Shown one piece after another: positions 49,219 through 60,813 of a stretch of DNA of 64,000 nt (the stretch's first letter is position 1; the number at the start of each line of letters is the position of its first letter). A program made the translations under genes and the position numbers. The DNA is taken from assembly GCA_001600635.1 (NCBI GenBank), contig BCKL01000016.1, positions 300,449-364,448 of the forward strand, in the 5' to 3' direction. The notes beneath the pieces are model-generated. The model ran no database searches. It saw nothing but the letters and a program-made list of their open reading frames with translations, and was not told where the DNA came from. Origin of the DNA: Leucosporidium creatinivorum. Taxonomy: Eukaryota; Basidiomycota; Microbotryomycetes; Leucosporidiales; Leucosporidiaceae.

Positions 49219-50535
49219 CTACGCCGAACGCTCAAAGAGCTGTACCAGCAGCTTGACTACAGCGAGAGGTCAAAGTCAGCTTCCGGTTATCAGCGTATCT
49301 ACCTCGCCCTCTTCAGCGTGATTCAAGACTCACCCTTCTCCTCCCTCGTCGCGACCGACTCTTCGCCGAGCTCTTCAATTGTCCCCTCCTTGCGCGCAAG
49401 CTCGGTATGCAGGTTCCGGATCGTTGTATTGGCGGATCGAAGTTCGCGTAACAGATCGTGCAGGATCAAAGTTTGGGACGAAGGAGGAGGGAGATTAGCG
49501 GTGGAGGGGAGGGAGGAGGAGGCGGAAGGAGCGTTTGAAGAGGTAGGGCGGGGTGTGATGGAGCGGTGATCTGAATGGACAAAGAGATTCGGTGGCTATC
49601 CGGAGACGGAGGGATCAGGCTGCCTGGGCAAAGCTCACCTCCTCCCGCTTCAGCCGTGTCGATCGATACTTCCCTCACCAACCCAGCAGCCCTCACTCCC
49701 CTCCCAGCAAACGGACTCTCCGGCGGCGACCTCACACCCAGCAACTCATCCACCCCCTCTTTATGCCTTCCCAGCCTCCCCAGATCCCTCCTCAACCCAT
49801 CATTCTCCGACTGCAGCTCGGCGTTCCTCTCCTCCGCTCTCGACAGCCGAGAAGCGAGCCATGCTTGCTCCTGCGAGTCGGTCTGGAGAAGCAGTAGCTC
49901 GGTTGAGGTTGAAGCGAGCTGGCTTTGTAGGGCGTGGTGGGCGTGACGGAGGGAGGAGAGCTTAGAGCCGAGTGACTGAGATTGACGAGGGGAGGGGTGC
50001 GCAGGCGACGCTTTCCAGACGCCGATATCGGGCTGATCGAAGACGGGATCTGAAGTTGAGATCTCGCCAAAGGAGCAGGTCGGTGAAATGGTTCCGACTT
50101 TGTTGGAGCGAGGAGAGAAGGAGGGCGAGGAAGGGTTGAGAGGGCTGCAGGGCGGAGGAGTCGGGTTAGCTGATGGGGAGTAGCTTCAACAGTTCAAGTT
50201 CACCTCTTTAAAGTGACACCTTCTCCGCCAACCTTCCTCTCAGGCATAGCTGCACCCCAACCGCCCCTTCCCTCCCAAAGCGCTCGCTCAACTCTCCGCT
50301 GCATCTCATCGACGCCAAACGCTGCACTCGAGCTCTTCGGCGAGTGATCTACCCTGCTGGTTTCCCTTGCACTCGACTGGGGCGGCATTGGGCGCGATCC
50401 TCCTGCTGCTGACTTGTTCTCCTCGACTTGAGCTGCTGACGGTGCCGGTGTGACGACGGCGGGAGGGAGTCGAGTGGGCGAGGAGGGTTCTGAGGGTGCA
50501 GTACTTGATCTTAGGCGCCAATTCGAGTTTTTCAT
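49219..50535 (-). CDS. Hypothetical coiled-coil protein
   Basis: Four exons reading from the ATG at 50535 give about 370 residues. The start is uncertain: the frame stays open upstream for about 110 more bases without an ATG, so an earlier exon may exist. The N-terminal half is Ser/Pro-rich and disordered. A heptad-like region follows (LGSKLSSLRHAHHALQSQLAS, ASRLSRAEERNAELQSENDGL), and a second coiled coil lies at the end (LILHDLLRELRSANTTIRNL, ELARKEGTIEELGEES). The last exon reads VKLLVQLFERSA. The layout suggests a structural or scaffold protein. The family is not recognised. Confidence 0.6.
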
Positions 50536-50837
50536 CGAGTGAGAGGAAGCGCGACGAGATGGAGTAGAAGGGAGAGAGGCGAGTTTGACTTCAAAGACGA
50601 GGTTAAGGCGGCGGAGCGGAGGACTCGACCCTGATGCAGAGGCAGCTGGGCAGGAGAGAACGGCACATACTGCGGCGAGTCGCTGCTCAAATCTTCCCGC
50701 GAGGCGTACTGTCCATCAGAGCGGCCTGCCTCTGTGTCGGTGCTCCTCTCCGAAGTCCTCGTCCCGCCCTGCGGGCAATCTGCAGCTTAACATCATCCCA
50801 TCTCATCAGCTATGATACAACAGACGAACTGACTTTT

Positions 50838-53800
50838 CTACTCCAACGCAGCCTCTTCCAGCTCCCTATTCCTCGCCCTCAAACGCTCCATCTCGGCCCT
50901 CATCTTCTCGACATCGTCCATCTTGAGCGTCGTCGGCTTGATCGCAGGGGAGGTGGGTGCCGTGTTGCGCTTGCTGTTAGCTTCAGCGTCTTCCTTGGCG
51001 CTGTGATACGGAAGAGGTCAGCGAGTTGAGCAGAGCGAAGCGAGCCGAGAGGACGTACCGAAGCTGCTCGCGCAAGGAGATGACCTCCGCCTCGCTCGCT
51101 TCCCGTAAGAGCTCGGAACGCTTCCACTCGCCAACGAGAGCGTCCATGTCGTTTCGGTGCTGGGTATACTTGGCGAGATCCTCGTCGCTGTTGGAAGGGA
51201 AGCGAGTCGGTGAGCGGAGGAATAGGGGACACGTTGAGAACAGAGCTTACCAGATGGCCAAGGTCTTGGTGAGGGCCTCGATTCTGCAGGACGAGTCAAA
51301 GATCAGCTAGATTTCAACAGAGGAAGCTGAAACATGACCCACCTCGCCTCGTACTGTCCAATCTTCTCGAGCTTGGCCGAGTCGAGCTGAACCTGGTTCT
51401 GGAGGTCGAAGAACCTGTGGACATCGATGACGGCGTTAGCTCGAGCATCGTCGAGTACTGCGACCACTTACTCTGCACCCTGCATTTCTAGCTCCTTCTT
51501 GGCCTTCTCTTCCTTTTCCTTGCTCCCTTCCAGCTCGGCTTTCAGCGCCTTGCCCTCCTGCTCCCACTTGAGCCTCGCCTCGCGCATCAATTTGAGCTTG
51601 TCTTTCAAGTCATCGATATGTGCGATCCAGTTGGCTTTGGTCACGCCCGACTCGGCGCGAAGTTGGTCGAGAGAGGATTTGGTCTGCTTGAGTTGCGCTC
51701 GGAGGGTGCGGATCGTGCGATACTGTAGACGAAGGTAAGTCAGCTCTGTTGACGAGGATGGAGGAGCATACTCGACTTACGAGACCCTGCCTCTCAGCTT
51801 CGGCGCCCGACTCGAGGACCTTCTCGCGATGGAGTGTGCCGACATGCGCGATGTGCAGCTGCTTTAGGTACGTCTGAAAGGCGACTTCTCCCTGCAGGAG
51901 GATGATCTCGGTCTCCAGCTTGGCGATCTGAGCGTTGGTGGGGACGTTGGTCGCCTTGGAGGTTGAGCGCGAGAGAGGGTCGGGGGAGAGGAGCGAGGAG
52001 TTGGCGAGGGGTGAGAGAGGGACGTTCATGATGGAAGACGCCCTCGAGCTGGCGCCTGAAGGCTGAGCGGAAGAGTCGGTGGAGGGTAGGTGACCGCTCC
52101 AGGAGAGGGATTCGTGGTCGGTCGAGCGGAAGCGGGACATGGATCGACCGGGCGACATTGACGAGCGAGGGCTGGCGGATTGGAGGGCCTGGAAGTTGGT
52201 GTAGAGGGTAGTAGCGGGCATGTGGGGGGTTGGTGACCGCGAGCGAGAGACCGAGGTCGAAGTAGCGCGAGGAACTGGGGTTTGTCGTCGACTCATCGTG
52301 GCGCCGTCGTCGTCCTCTGCGTCCGTCGCGCTCTGCACAGCTCGTTCGGCGAACACGCTCTTCAACTCTTGCGCCAGCGGACCCCTCTTCGACCGATGTC
52401 CTCGTCCTCGAGTCCTCGAGCGACCGAGGAAGCTCTCTGCGTCATGAAGGCCATTTGAATCCTCGCCATCCACCTTGCCGTCGCCGCGAAAGTCGTGCAG
52501 ATCGTCGGGATGCTCCTGGACTGCGTTGCGGTCGCACTCAGCCATCACATCGGCCGTCTCTAGGCGACGCCAGCGGTTCGTGTCGGTCAGTTCGGTCGCG
52601 AGGTCGCCGGTGAGAAGAGAGGGGTGCAGAGTGTGTTGTCGGATGAGCGGCTGTGGATGTACGAATCAACGTATGCTCATTTTGTGCAGAAGGAGGGCAG
52701 AAACTGACCTTGCTTCTGTCCCGAATGATCGCCGAGTCGAGTCCTAGCACGCCGTCGCCGCGAGGTCCTTTCCACTCCTTGCTCTTGAGGTAGCTTCCCG
52801 CATCCTTGAGGAAGGCGGCAAAGTTGCAGGGGTAGATGCCGTAGAGAATGGTGAAGAGTGCCATCGGATCGGGCGGCGGGGCGTCGTATGCCTCCTCGTT
52901 GGTGGGAAGATCTGCAGGAAGGGAAGAATCAGCGAGCGATACTTCGATCCTAAACGCTAGCGAGGACTCGCCCTCAAAACCTGCATCCTCGAGCTCGCCC
53001 GGCATCTCCCAGCTGACTGCTCGCCCGAACACGGCCATGATGCCGAAGAGGTGGTCGCCGATGATGACAGGAAGAGCGACGAGGAACATGGTCAACGACT
53101 TGATTCCGAGAGTGACGGCGGCGGGCGAGGGTGACGTGAGGCAGAAGCTGATGAGGTTGGAGAGGAGAGGGGTTTGGAGGACGTGGTAGGCCTTGCCCGA
53201 GTGTCGACAGAGGAAGTGGAGAAGAAGGGAGAGAAAGGCGACGCGAGAAGGGGCGGTAGGGGTGATGTAGGGTGCGCTTCTGTCGAAGTAGGCCTGAGGG
53301 AGGAGAGGATCAGTTTCGCTTCGACGATGGGGAAGACTCGGCGGGCATACCTTTGGTTGCTTGTCGGCCCACGCCATGAAGCACTCGGCTACATTCCTCA
53401 ATCCATACCACTCGTCTCCCCCTCGAAGCGTAGCGAGCGAGCGAGTCTCATACTCGGCGCGGATGACGGATGTGAAGGGCGAGACGAAATCCTGGTCCCG
53501 CTCCAGGTCGGCGATGGTAGGGCACATACCCCAGACGACCGTCCTTGTGGCCGCCGCCAGCGCCAGTCTCGAGACCGTAAGCGGGCGCAGCTCCTCGCCC
53601 GAGAGGGCTGCCGCCGCCTCCTTCCCCTTCTTGGCGGGCTTCCTTCCCCTCGACTTGTCCTTGCTGTCGTCCGTTGTCTCCTTTGGGGTTCCTAGGATGG
53701 TCCTCCGGAGCAATGTATCCCACCATACCTTGCCTATGTCGCCCCGCGTAACGAGAGCGGAGTCGTCGTCGTCCTTGACATCCGCGCTAACCTTCTCGAG

Positions 53801-54265
53801 CAGCACGAGGAAAGCCGAGACTCGTCCAATGACATGCGGATCGCCTTCCGTCCCCGGTGTAGGCTCTGCAATCGTCCAGATCTCGAGAAGCCCGTCCCGC
53901 CAGCGCGTTCGTTCTCGCTCCCGCTCGGAGAGGGCAGAGCCAGAGGTTGATTCGGGGAAGGAGGAAGCGAAGGAGGCGAGATGAGTGTCGAGTAAAGCGT
54001 TCACGTCTGGTGGTAGAGTGAGGGAGGGGAAGGCAGGCGCGGCGGAGGAGCTGGTCGGTTTGGGCTCAGCGGCGGAGGCGAAGAGCTGGTGCAGCTGCCG
54101 CAGCGTTTCCTTGCTGGACCTTTGTGAGATCAAATGGGTCAGCTCGGTGCTGCTGGAAGTTTGCTCGAGAGCTACAGAAGCTGCCCGAGCTCTCTTCCGA
54201 AGCGAGCGCGCTATCTCCAAGTGGGCTGGGACGGCTGAAAGCCCAGGGAGGAGGCTGACTTACAT
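50838..54265 (-). CDS. TSC1: TSC1 (hamartin) homologue
   Basis: Subunit of the TSC complex that stabilises TSC2, the GTPase-activating protein for Rheb, and so restrains TORC1. About ten exons, roughly 950 residues. The N-terminal hamartin domain is helical (SSKETLRQLHQLFASAAEP, then long HEAT-like helices such as FLSLLLHFLCRHSGKAYHVLQ). The signature follows: MALFTILYGIYPCNFAAFLKDAGSYLK, PLIRQHTLHPSLLTG, and TNRWRRLETADVMAEC, which match the hamartin core. After a Ser-rich linker a long coiled coil (LETEIILLQGEVAFQTYLKQLHIAHVGTLHREKV to the C-terminus, ending RARNRELEEAALE) fits the TSC2-binding region. The only start that fits is an ATG split by a 144-base intron (AT at 54265-54264, G at 54119). 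Confidence 0.85.
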
Positions 54266-54546
54266 GGCGAGCGGGTCGAGTACAGCCTCTGAAGCACGAG
54301 TCGACGAGTTTGAGCCTAGTAGCGACGTGGAAGAGGGCAAGTCCGAATGGGCGACGTCGATTCGAAACTCGCTGAGCACTCTTGCCCTCCTGCACCTCAC
54401 TCATTTCTAGCTTCGACTCGCTTGGACGACTCGCTTTGCTACAGCTCATTTGTGACTGCTCGCTGCTACAAGGTAAGTCCCTGCAGCTCTCTCTGCCCGC
54501 TCGCCGTGCTCAGACCGCTCACCGCCTTCAAACGAACAGCTCGACA
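54266..54546. promoter_or_regulatory. Divergent promoter: TSC1 and F-box gene
   Basis: About 280 bases between opposite start codons. The word GCTACA recurs (54438, 54472) on the F-box side. A plus-strand GTAAGT donor at 54475 suggests a 5'-UTR intron in the F-box gene. Confidence 0.45.
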
Positions 54547-56159
54547 ATGGAAGCTACACTCGCCTTGCTCTCGCTACAGGATGAAGCTGCTACAACACTC
54601 ACCTCCCTTCCGCCCGAGCTGCTCCTCGACATCGCCTCCCACCTCCCGCTTGGCCCACTCGCTCGCTTCTCCCTCGTCTCGCGCTTCGTCAGGGATGCGG
54701 TGCAGCCTCAGCTGTACAAGACGGTCCAGCTGTGGTCCCTCTTCAACGACAAGTCCTCGCAGGAGAAGCTCAAGGTCGTTAGGAGCGTGTTGTCGAGCTT
54801 GGCGGCCGACCCCGAGCGCTGCAGCCTAATGCGCGAGCTCGATCTTCGCGAGTGGCACTGGATGGGATCTGAGGAGGTGGATAATCTTGAGCTTGTGATT
54901 CGCCAGGCTCGCGGACTCAAGATGCTGCAGCTGGTGCGTTGCCAGCGATCTGCAGTCTTGCCCGACGATGCCGAGACCAGCGCTGACCTGCCTCTTGCGC
55001 CGCAGCTCAACGCCGGAGAGGTAGAGGCAAAGCACCACTATGTGCCGTTCTTTCCGAGAGCATGGAGGGCGGTGCTCTCCCTGCCCAGCCTCGAGGCCTT
55101 GTGCTGCTACGCTGGGCCTGTCGTTCCCCTCGAGCTTCATCGTCAACCGTCGCTCCGCCGCCTTATACTAGGCGACTATGACGTCTACCCGCATGAAGAT
55201 GGCACACTTCCTCGCCTCACCGAGCTGACTTTGGACACCGTGCATGGGTTCACGACCGCCTGGTTCCGACCCGAGCTGCTGGGCTCGCTCGAAACGCTCG
55301 TGCTCTCGTGGCTGGACGAGGAAGCTACGGACACCGTGACTCGCATCTTCGAAGTGAGCTTTCCTTCCTCATTCTCTGATGCCGCGCTGACTTCGCCGTC
55401 GTAGGCTTGGGAAGGCAAGTCGGCGCTTCGAAACCTCACCGTCGACCTGTACTTGAGCGAGCCGCCACTCAGCGCTCTGGCTCTGGTCTCACTCCTTCAA
55501 GCTGCGCTTAAGCTCAACTCTCTGTCGACCCTCGAGATTCATTCGACTCCGTGGCATTCTCAAACCCCGTCCGAGGCGTTCGATGCGCTCGAGCAGACTC
55601 TCCCTCTCGGCACGACGCTCGAGCATCTTGTGCTGGCTATGGCGCGCAGCCGACCTACTATGTTCCAACCGAAAGACCTCGTGAGCGTGCCACAGCCTCA
55701 GGGGACGTGGTCTGTAGCTAACCTCGAGACTCGCCTCCACGCAGGCTCGGCTCGGTCGTCTGCTCGAGAAGCTCCCCCGTCTCGTCACCTTCAAAACGTC
55801 AGCTGTTCTCGAGCAGTTTCGCTTCTCAGACCATCACTAACCTCTTTGCCTCTTGCAGCGACCTTGCTACCGCCTACTTCGACTTGGCCAGCATACCCCA
55901 GCTCATCTCGCGCATGCGCTCCATCGGCGCCCCCGTGCTCACCCAACAGATCGAGAGGCTTCCTCTTCCCGAGGAAGCGAGGATACTCTTTGGAGGACAC
56001 GCATCACTGAAGGAGGTCGTGATTCGTGGGGATGAGGTCGTTGAGGATCATCCGACAGACCCCCTCGTCGTTTTCGAGCGAGGCGCTTCGGGAGAGATTA
56101 TGCGGGTCTGTACCGCCGAGTCGTGGCGGGGGAAAGTTGTGAGGACTTTTTCCGACTAG
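54547..56159 (+). CDS. F-box / leucine-rich protein
   Basis: Four exons in phase: 54547-55353, 55405-55680, 55745-55797 and 55859-56159, giving 478 residues. The F-box lies at residues about 20-60: LTSLPPELLLDIASHLPLGPLARFSLVSRFVRDAV then QLYKTVQLW. The rest has irregular leucine-rich repeats (MRELDLREWHW, LKMLQLVRCQ, LPSLEALCCY, LRRLILGDYDVYP, LTELTLDT, LETLVLSWLD, LRNLTVDLYL, LSTLEIHS, LEHLVLAM). This is the standard design of expanded basidiomycete F-box families. The substrate is unknown. The start is the first ATG after the probable leader intron. Confidence 0.8.
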
Positions 56160-56529
56160 CCGAAAGCCTTCGCTTCGAGCTTAGCTGCTGAAACCCGACA
56201 CGCCGTCTCTTGATTGTGCTCGGCAGAGGCGAGTTCGGCGAAACAAGTCGGCGAGTTCGTGAGGGGCCTTTGCCAGCTTACTTTTCAGAGTGTGGCACAC
56301 AGGACATACTTGAGGGTGGATTTCGAGCTGCCAAGCTACAGCTACCAAGAACCTTGGCGTAGGCGCCTCTAGCTAGGTCACCCTCCGTCGAGGAGCTCGA
56401 TTGGCCGGGCTATGGCTTCTCGGTGCTCTGTGTCGACCGCAAACCATCTAAGAAAGGGACCAGGGCCTCCTTCGAGCCCCCGCGTGAAGTCGACAGCCTT
56501 ACGAACGTAAGCGAGCGCAGCTTGAGAAC
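56160..56529. other. Intergenic before repeat C
   Basis: About 370 bases downstream of the F-box gene. No coding frame or known motif. Similarity to repeats A and B becomes visible from about 56530. Confidence 0.4.
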
Positions 56530-57590
56530 GAGCAGCTGTTCGGCGACGGTCTCGGGGCTGTCTCCACTTGCGCAAGGCTCCTACTGGCTTCAAAATCTTA
56601 GGGAAGGTAGATGTACAGTACCGAAAGCTACCTCTATGCTCCAGAAGACCGCAGAACCTCCTGCTGCACCTCGAGAGCGGCTTGAGCTAAAACGGGGGTC
56701 CGAGCGTCAAGCCAAGACGAGCTCGCCTGTAGCTCAGCTGCAGCTCCGTTTCGCCTCCTACCAAATCTTGCTCAGCCTCCGAAGAGCGCTGTAGCTCTCA
56801 TGACAAGGCCTGGGCTGCCCTCCCACAGCGTTCTAATGTTCTCCCCCTCCCCCTCCCCTCTCCCCCTTTGCTTCTACCCCTTCGTCTCGCTGCTACTGTC
56901 CCTCTGCTAGCTTCCTGGCACTACTGATACCCCCACACACCACCCTACACCTGCTCTCCCTCGCCACACGCCTCCCTCTCAGTCAACCCGAGCACGAGCG
57001 CCTCCTTGTGAGGAGGACGACTGCTCTACCCACGGTCCTCGAGCTAGAACACGGTCAGTGTCGCGCGGCTATGTTTTCAGGCAGCCTCAGTGGGTAAGCC
57101 CGGCCTCTTCCCCCACCCCGCTAGCTCACATAGAGGACCAAGGGCGTCAGACCGACTGGGGGATGAGAATCGAGTGGAGCCCGAGGAGTCGATGAACCGA
57201 GCTTGGACAGCATCTGTAGCTGCTCAGGCTTGGCTTGGTTGAGTATGCAGGTCTTGCTTAGCTTCTTGTTTAGCTTACTACCACGCCGCGAGGCTCTCAA
57301 ACAACTGGGCGGCTCACTTCGGTGAGTCGCCCGCAGAAACCGGTCGCCGAAACAGGGTGAGCCCATGAAGTCGGTCGCGAGGACTATCTCGCGAATGAAG
57401 GGTGCTGAGCGTCCGAGCAGGCTATTGAGATCATCAGAAGCTTTCGGTGACTCGCTGTGAGCTTTCAGCGAGCTCGATACAGCCCTCTTCGCCGAGCTCT
57501 TCGAGGTCAGGCTCTCTCGGTCGAAGAGGCATGAGACGGCACATCGACTTCGTAATGCAGGCATCAACCCAAAAGACACATCTCTAGCAG
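56530..57590. repeat. Interspersed repeat, copy C
   Basis: Same orientation as copy B, inverted relative to A. It shares the complete central segment with B, including 56930-57125, which corresponds to the gap in A, and shares 57400-57590 with A only. The right end overlaps the stop codon of the ubiquitin-like gene at 57584. It shows more differences from A and B than A and B show from each other. No coding frame, terminal repeats or target-site duplication could be identified. Confidence 0.85.
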
Positions 57591-59021
57591 CCGACGACCT
57601 CCATGCCACCCCACTCCAGCACCCGGAACAGCTCCTCGTCGCGAACCTTGCCCTCCTCAACGCCGACCTCCTTGACCCAGTCGACATCCTCCACCTTCCT
57701 CCACCTCTCACTCTCCACTGCGTCAACTCCCTTNAACAAGAGGAACACCCTCGTGACGACATCCGGCCTCGGCTCGACCTCCAAGCTCGCCGCCTGCTCG
57801 TAAGCCGCCTGCGCGAGGAAGCGGAAAGCGATCTGTTGGCCTCGCTCGTGAATGCGGACGAAAGAGGGGAGCCAGTAGGTGATGAAGTCGTTTCGGGCGG
57901 AAGTGTGGAGGGAGAGGGCGGTGAGGGCTTTGTCGAGGTGGGAAAGGAATGAGGTGAAGGGGAGGAGCGCGGCGTTGGAGCGGTCGAGCGAAGGGCGGCC
58001 GGGGTTGAAGATGTTGAGAGAGCGGGTGGAAGGCGACTCGGAAGGAAGTAGAGGCGGTGAGGGAGGAAGGGAAGGAGCGTGGGCCTCCCAGAACAGGTAG
58101 GAGAGGGAGAGGGAAGAAGCCTTGTCGACGAGGGTGCCATCGGGCGAGGCGGCGACGGTCCAAGAGGTCGTCGAGCTTCCATCCTTGCCGCGAGTGATGT
58201 CCGAGAGAGGGTAAAGTGCCGAGAAGGTCCACTCGGGGACGAGGGTGAGGTCGACTTGGACCGAAGCGAGCGCCGAGGGGGGGAAGAGGTAGACGACGGG
58301 CTTGCCTCCAACCTGTATTGAACGAAAGTCGATGATTTCCTCTCCTTTAATACCCACAATTTCGGGGGTATCGTCGGGCCACAGAGCCTCGCCCTCCCAA
58401 ATCAGCTTGAAGTGGGACTCGCGAATCCCCCGCTGCCGAGCAACCGCTGTGTAGATCTTGCTGAAAGGTGTAGTGATCTTGACCTTCACCAGATTGTCCT
58501 CCTCGCCCGCGGCGCTACGGATCACCAAACTGCAGTACTCAATTGTTGCCGGGAGGGGGCCGACGGCGGGCCCATCGTGAGCCAGCTGGGCCGTCGATGA
58601 GGATGAGGGGTTCGAGTATCTCGCGCACTTGCTCGGTGCTGATTCGGCGGCGTTGTCCTCCCTCAGATGCTTCTGAGCCGAGCTTGATGGTGCAGGGCCT
58701 CTCGGCGCCGTCCTCAGGAATGGCTTGCCCGCCGCGACCCGAAAGGCTTTGCCATTCTCCCAGAGTATGGGCGTGGACCAGGCTTCCTCAGAAACGTCGC
58801 AAGCCTCGGTAGAGCCGACTGTGGTGCGCAGAAGGAACTCGGCGTCCGAGGCGAGCGAGAAGACGATCCGAGCTTCGGAGAGAGCTTCAGCGTAGGTTCG
58901 AGGGCGTAGGATGACCAGGGAGCGGGAGCGGTACGTCAAGACGATTGTTTGGCTGAAGGGAAGCGAAGCTGGTGAGCGTTTGACCTCTCCACCATTGTGC
59001 TAGAGCTCACCTTGTCGCCAT
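57584..59021 (-). CDS. Ubiquitin-like protein fused to a KPVIYLYP-type domain
   Basis: Two coding exons, 59011-59021 and 57584-58952, give 459 residues; the intron splits codon 4. Three parts are visible. Residues 1-85: TIVLTYRSRSLVILRP and TYAEALSEAR, shared with the gene at 25.8 kb. Residues about 135-205: SUMO/ubiquitin-like (LVKVKITTPFSKIYTAVA, FKLIWEGEALWPDD, IKGEEIIDFRS). Residues about 207-459: GGKPVVYLFPPSA, LVPEWTFSALYPL, TSWTVAASPDGTLVD, LSYLFWEA, RNDFITYWLPSF, EPRPDVVTRVFLL. The last part matches, from memory, a bacterial family marked by KPVIYLYP, WNVTAYPDGTL, YLFWEG, FIVYWLP and RVFMV. One ambiguous base (57734) falls in the LL-KGV stretch. Function unknown; a signal or adaptor role is speculation. 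Confidence 0.75.
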
Positions 59022-59661
59022 CTTGAGAGCGTCCTGTGCGAAAGAGGCGTCAGCTGGGTTCGAGCACCTCATGGGGAGCAGCAGGCTCACTTTTCCGAGA
59101 GCAGCAGTTGACCTAATAGAGCACAGCAGAGCGAGCGAAGAGGGAAGATGAAGCGCGTCGAGGACCTGCAGCGCGTTCGAAAGAGCGTCAGTAGGTGCAG
59201 AGGGGCTGAGGCGATAATCTGCAGCACTCACAAGGCTTTCAAGTACTTGCGCTGTTGTAGCCGAGTTGAAGAGCAAGACGAGATAGGCGAAAGGGAGAAA
59301 GAGCTGGCGGGCTCTTGTCGAGGCTGGCTGGTTGAGAAAAGGGGTGAGGCTAGGTTCGAGTGGCTGTGAAAAGGGATATGATCTGCTCGCTTCGATGGCT
59401 CAATCGTTGGAACGCCTTACTACTCATCCACACTCGCTTTGCCAGCGTCAACTCCTCGCCGAGCACTCCGAATCCACGACCCTGCGCCAGAGGTCGAACG
59501 AGGGACATCGAGAAGAGCTCAGGAGAGCCATCAATCACTCAAACTCCCCATCGGCTGTCACCTACACCACAAGTGCCGAGCACCGCAAAGCCAGACTCGA
59601 GCCGACATCGCCGAGACTTCGATGGCCCGCTGGTTCCAGCGAGGGACTCCCACATCACCTC
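59022..59661. promoter_or_regulatory. Upstream region of the Ubl-KPVIYLYP gene
   Basis: About 640 bases. Minus-strand splice sites at about 59092 (GTGAGC) and 59035 (CACAG), and at about 59246 (GTGAGT) and 59169 (CTGCAG), outline leader exons like those of the 25.8 kb paralogue, without an in-frame ATG. The rest shows only short frames. Confidence 0.4.
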
Positions 59662-59890
59662 ATTAGACCGAACTTGTTGAGAAGCAGGTCAGCGTTTCGT
59701 TCCAACCTCGAATGACTGAGCGAGCGACTCACTTTCCCGTGTGCCGTCGAGACAGGCCGAGTAGATCGCACAGATGAAGCTGATGGCGTACAGCGGCTTG
59801 CGATAGGCGAAATCGAGGTACACCTTGTCACCTTCCGAGCGAGGAAGAGCGCTTGCCCATTCCTGAAGAGCAGAGAGTCAGCTCGGCGTT
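59662..59890 (-). pseudogene. Orphan exon of a MUP1-like permease
   Basis: About 230 bases match the permease gene at roughly 15255-15475: one exon plus part of both flanking introns. On the minus strand the exon reads EWASALPRSEGDKVYLDFAYRKPLYAI, against EWASALPRSGGEKVYLEF in the intact gene, then diverges in the following membrane segment. No other permease exon lies nearby. Because intron sequence is included, this is a copied genomic piece rather than a processed transcript. Confidence 0.85.
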
Positions 59891-60373
59891 CCCGAATCGG
59901 CGTAGGCAGTTCAAAGCCGTTCCGTTTGTGGAGTCTGCTCTTCCTGCCCATCATCGCTGTAGCTGACCGGTCGCCGCTGTACCGTGATATCACCGGAGCC
60001 CGAAGACCCATTGTGCCCCAAAGAGGGGTCGCCGAAGAGGGAGTCCGTTCTTCGGACCGCTGAACAGAGCGACGGCTCCAAAAGAGCTCTGCGGAAGAAA
60101 GTTGACTGACTGAAGACAGAGCAGCGATCTCTCTTTGACTTCGACCACTATTCTGCTACCCGTAATGGCCAACATCAGCATCCTCACTCGAGACGTCTCG
60201 GCGATGGCACTTACCTCATCCTCGCTCGTCTCCCCTTCGACGTCGTCCTCCTCCATCACTTCCACACCATCACACACTCCTATCGGCTCCATCGACTCGA
60301 GTAGGTCCTCTCGGAAGCGCCGACTCCCCTACACAGCTGACTCCCGAGCTCCCGCTCCGACTCCTTCCCGTAG
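59891..60373. other. Unassigned stretch between permease relic and small gene
   Basis: About 480 bases. Several overlapping frames are open on both strands (60135-60300 on plus, 60005-60290 on minus), but none has recognised motifs. A GTAGGT donor at 60301 and CGTAG acceptor at 60373 suggest splicing into the next unit on the plus strand, though phases do not agree from the obvious ATG at 60163. Confidence 0.3.
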
Positions 60374-60813
60374 CCGCCTTCCTGCCATCGCCTCTGCATC
60401 CTCCAGCAGACCTCGTCGCTGCAGAAATGGTCGATTTTGTACTACGACAACTCGCCGAAGAGACTTGAGTATGCCGTAAGTCCGCCCTCCGCCGTCCGAG
60501 CTGGCGAACGCCGAGCTGTGTGGTTAGAGCCCGACCTGCCGCCGGCGGAGAGTGCGCGCTCATCTCCTGCTTGCTCGCCGATTAGAGCACTTCATGGGAA
60601 TACCGAATGATGGGACGAGTCGACAAGTCGAAGGCAAAGCATGTACAGACGCGAGGACCGACCGAAGCGCCGAGCTGGAGGGGGCGGCGAGCGCGGGCCG
60701 AGTTGATGCAAAACGAGGCGAGACGCGCTTGTGCAGCTCGAAACGATGGACAAGTCCTTTTGGGTTGCAAGGAGCTTCACCAGCGTTACGACGAATTGAA
60801 GCGAAAGGCCTAG
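60374..60813 (+). CDS. Possible small gene, 3' exons, overlapping the PMT4 stop
   Basis: Two exons, 60374-60475 and 60586-60813, join in phase 0 and give protein-like text: LQKWSILYYDNSPKRLEYA then SWEYRMMGRVDKSKAKHV, a basic stretch with RRARAELMQNEARRA, and a charged end CKELHQRYDELKRKA. The start is not found. Its stop (60811-60813) overlaps the PMT4 stop (60810-60812) on the other strand. Family not recognised. The alternative is that the open frame is a chance reading on the PMT4 3' side. Confidence 0.35.

Noticed and set aside
59332-59715. Plus-strand frame of 127 codons upstream of the permease relic
   Set aside because: Three frames are open at once in this GC-rich stretch, none has motifs or convincing splice sites, and part of it is antisense to the relic exon.
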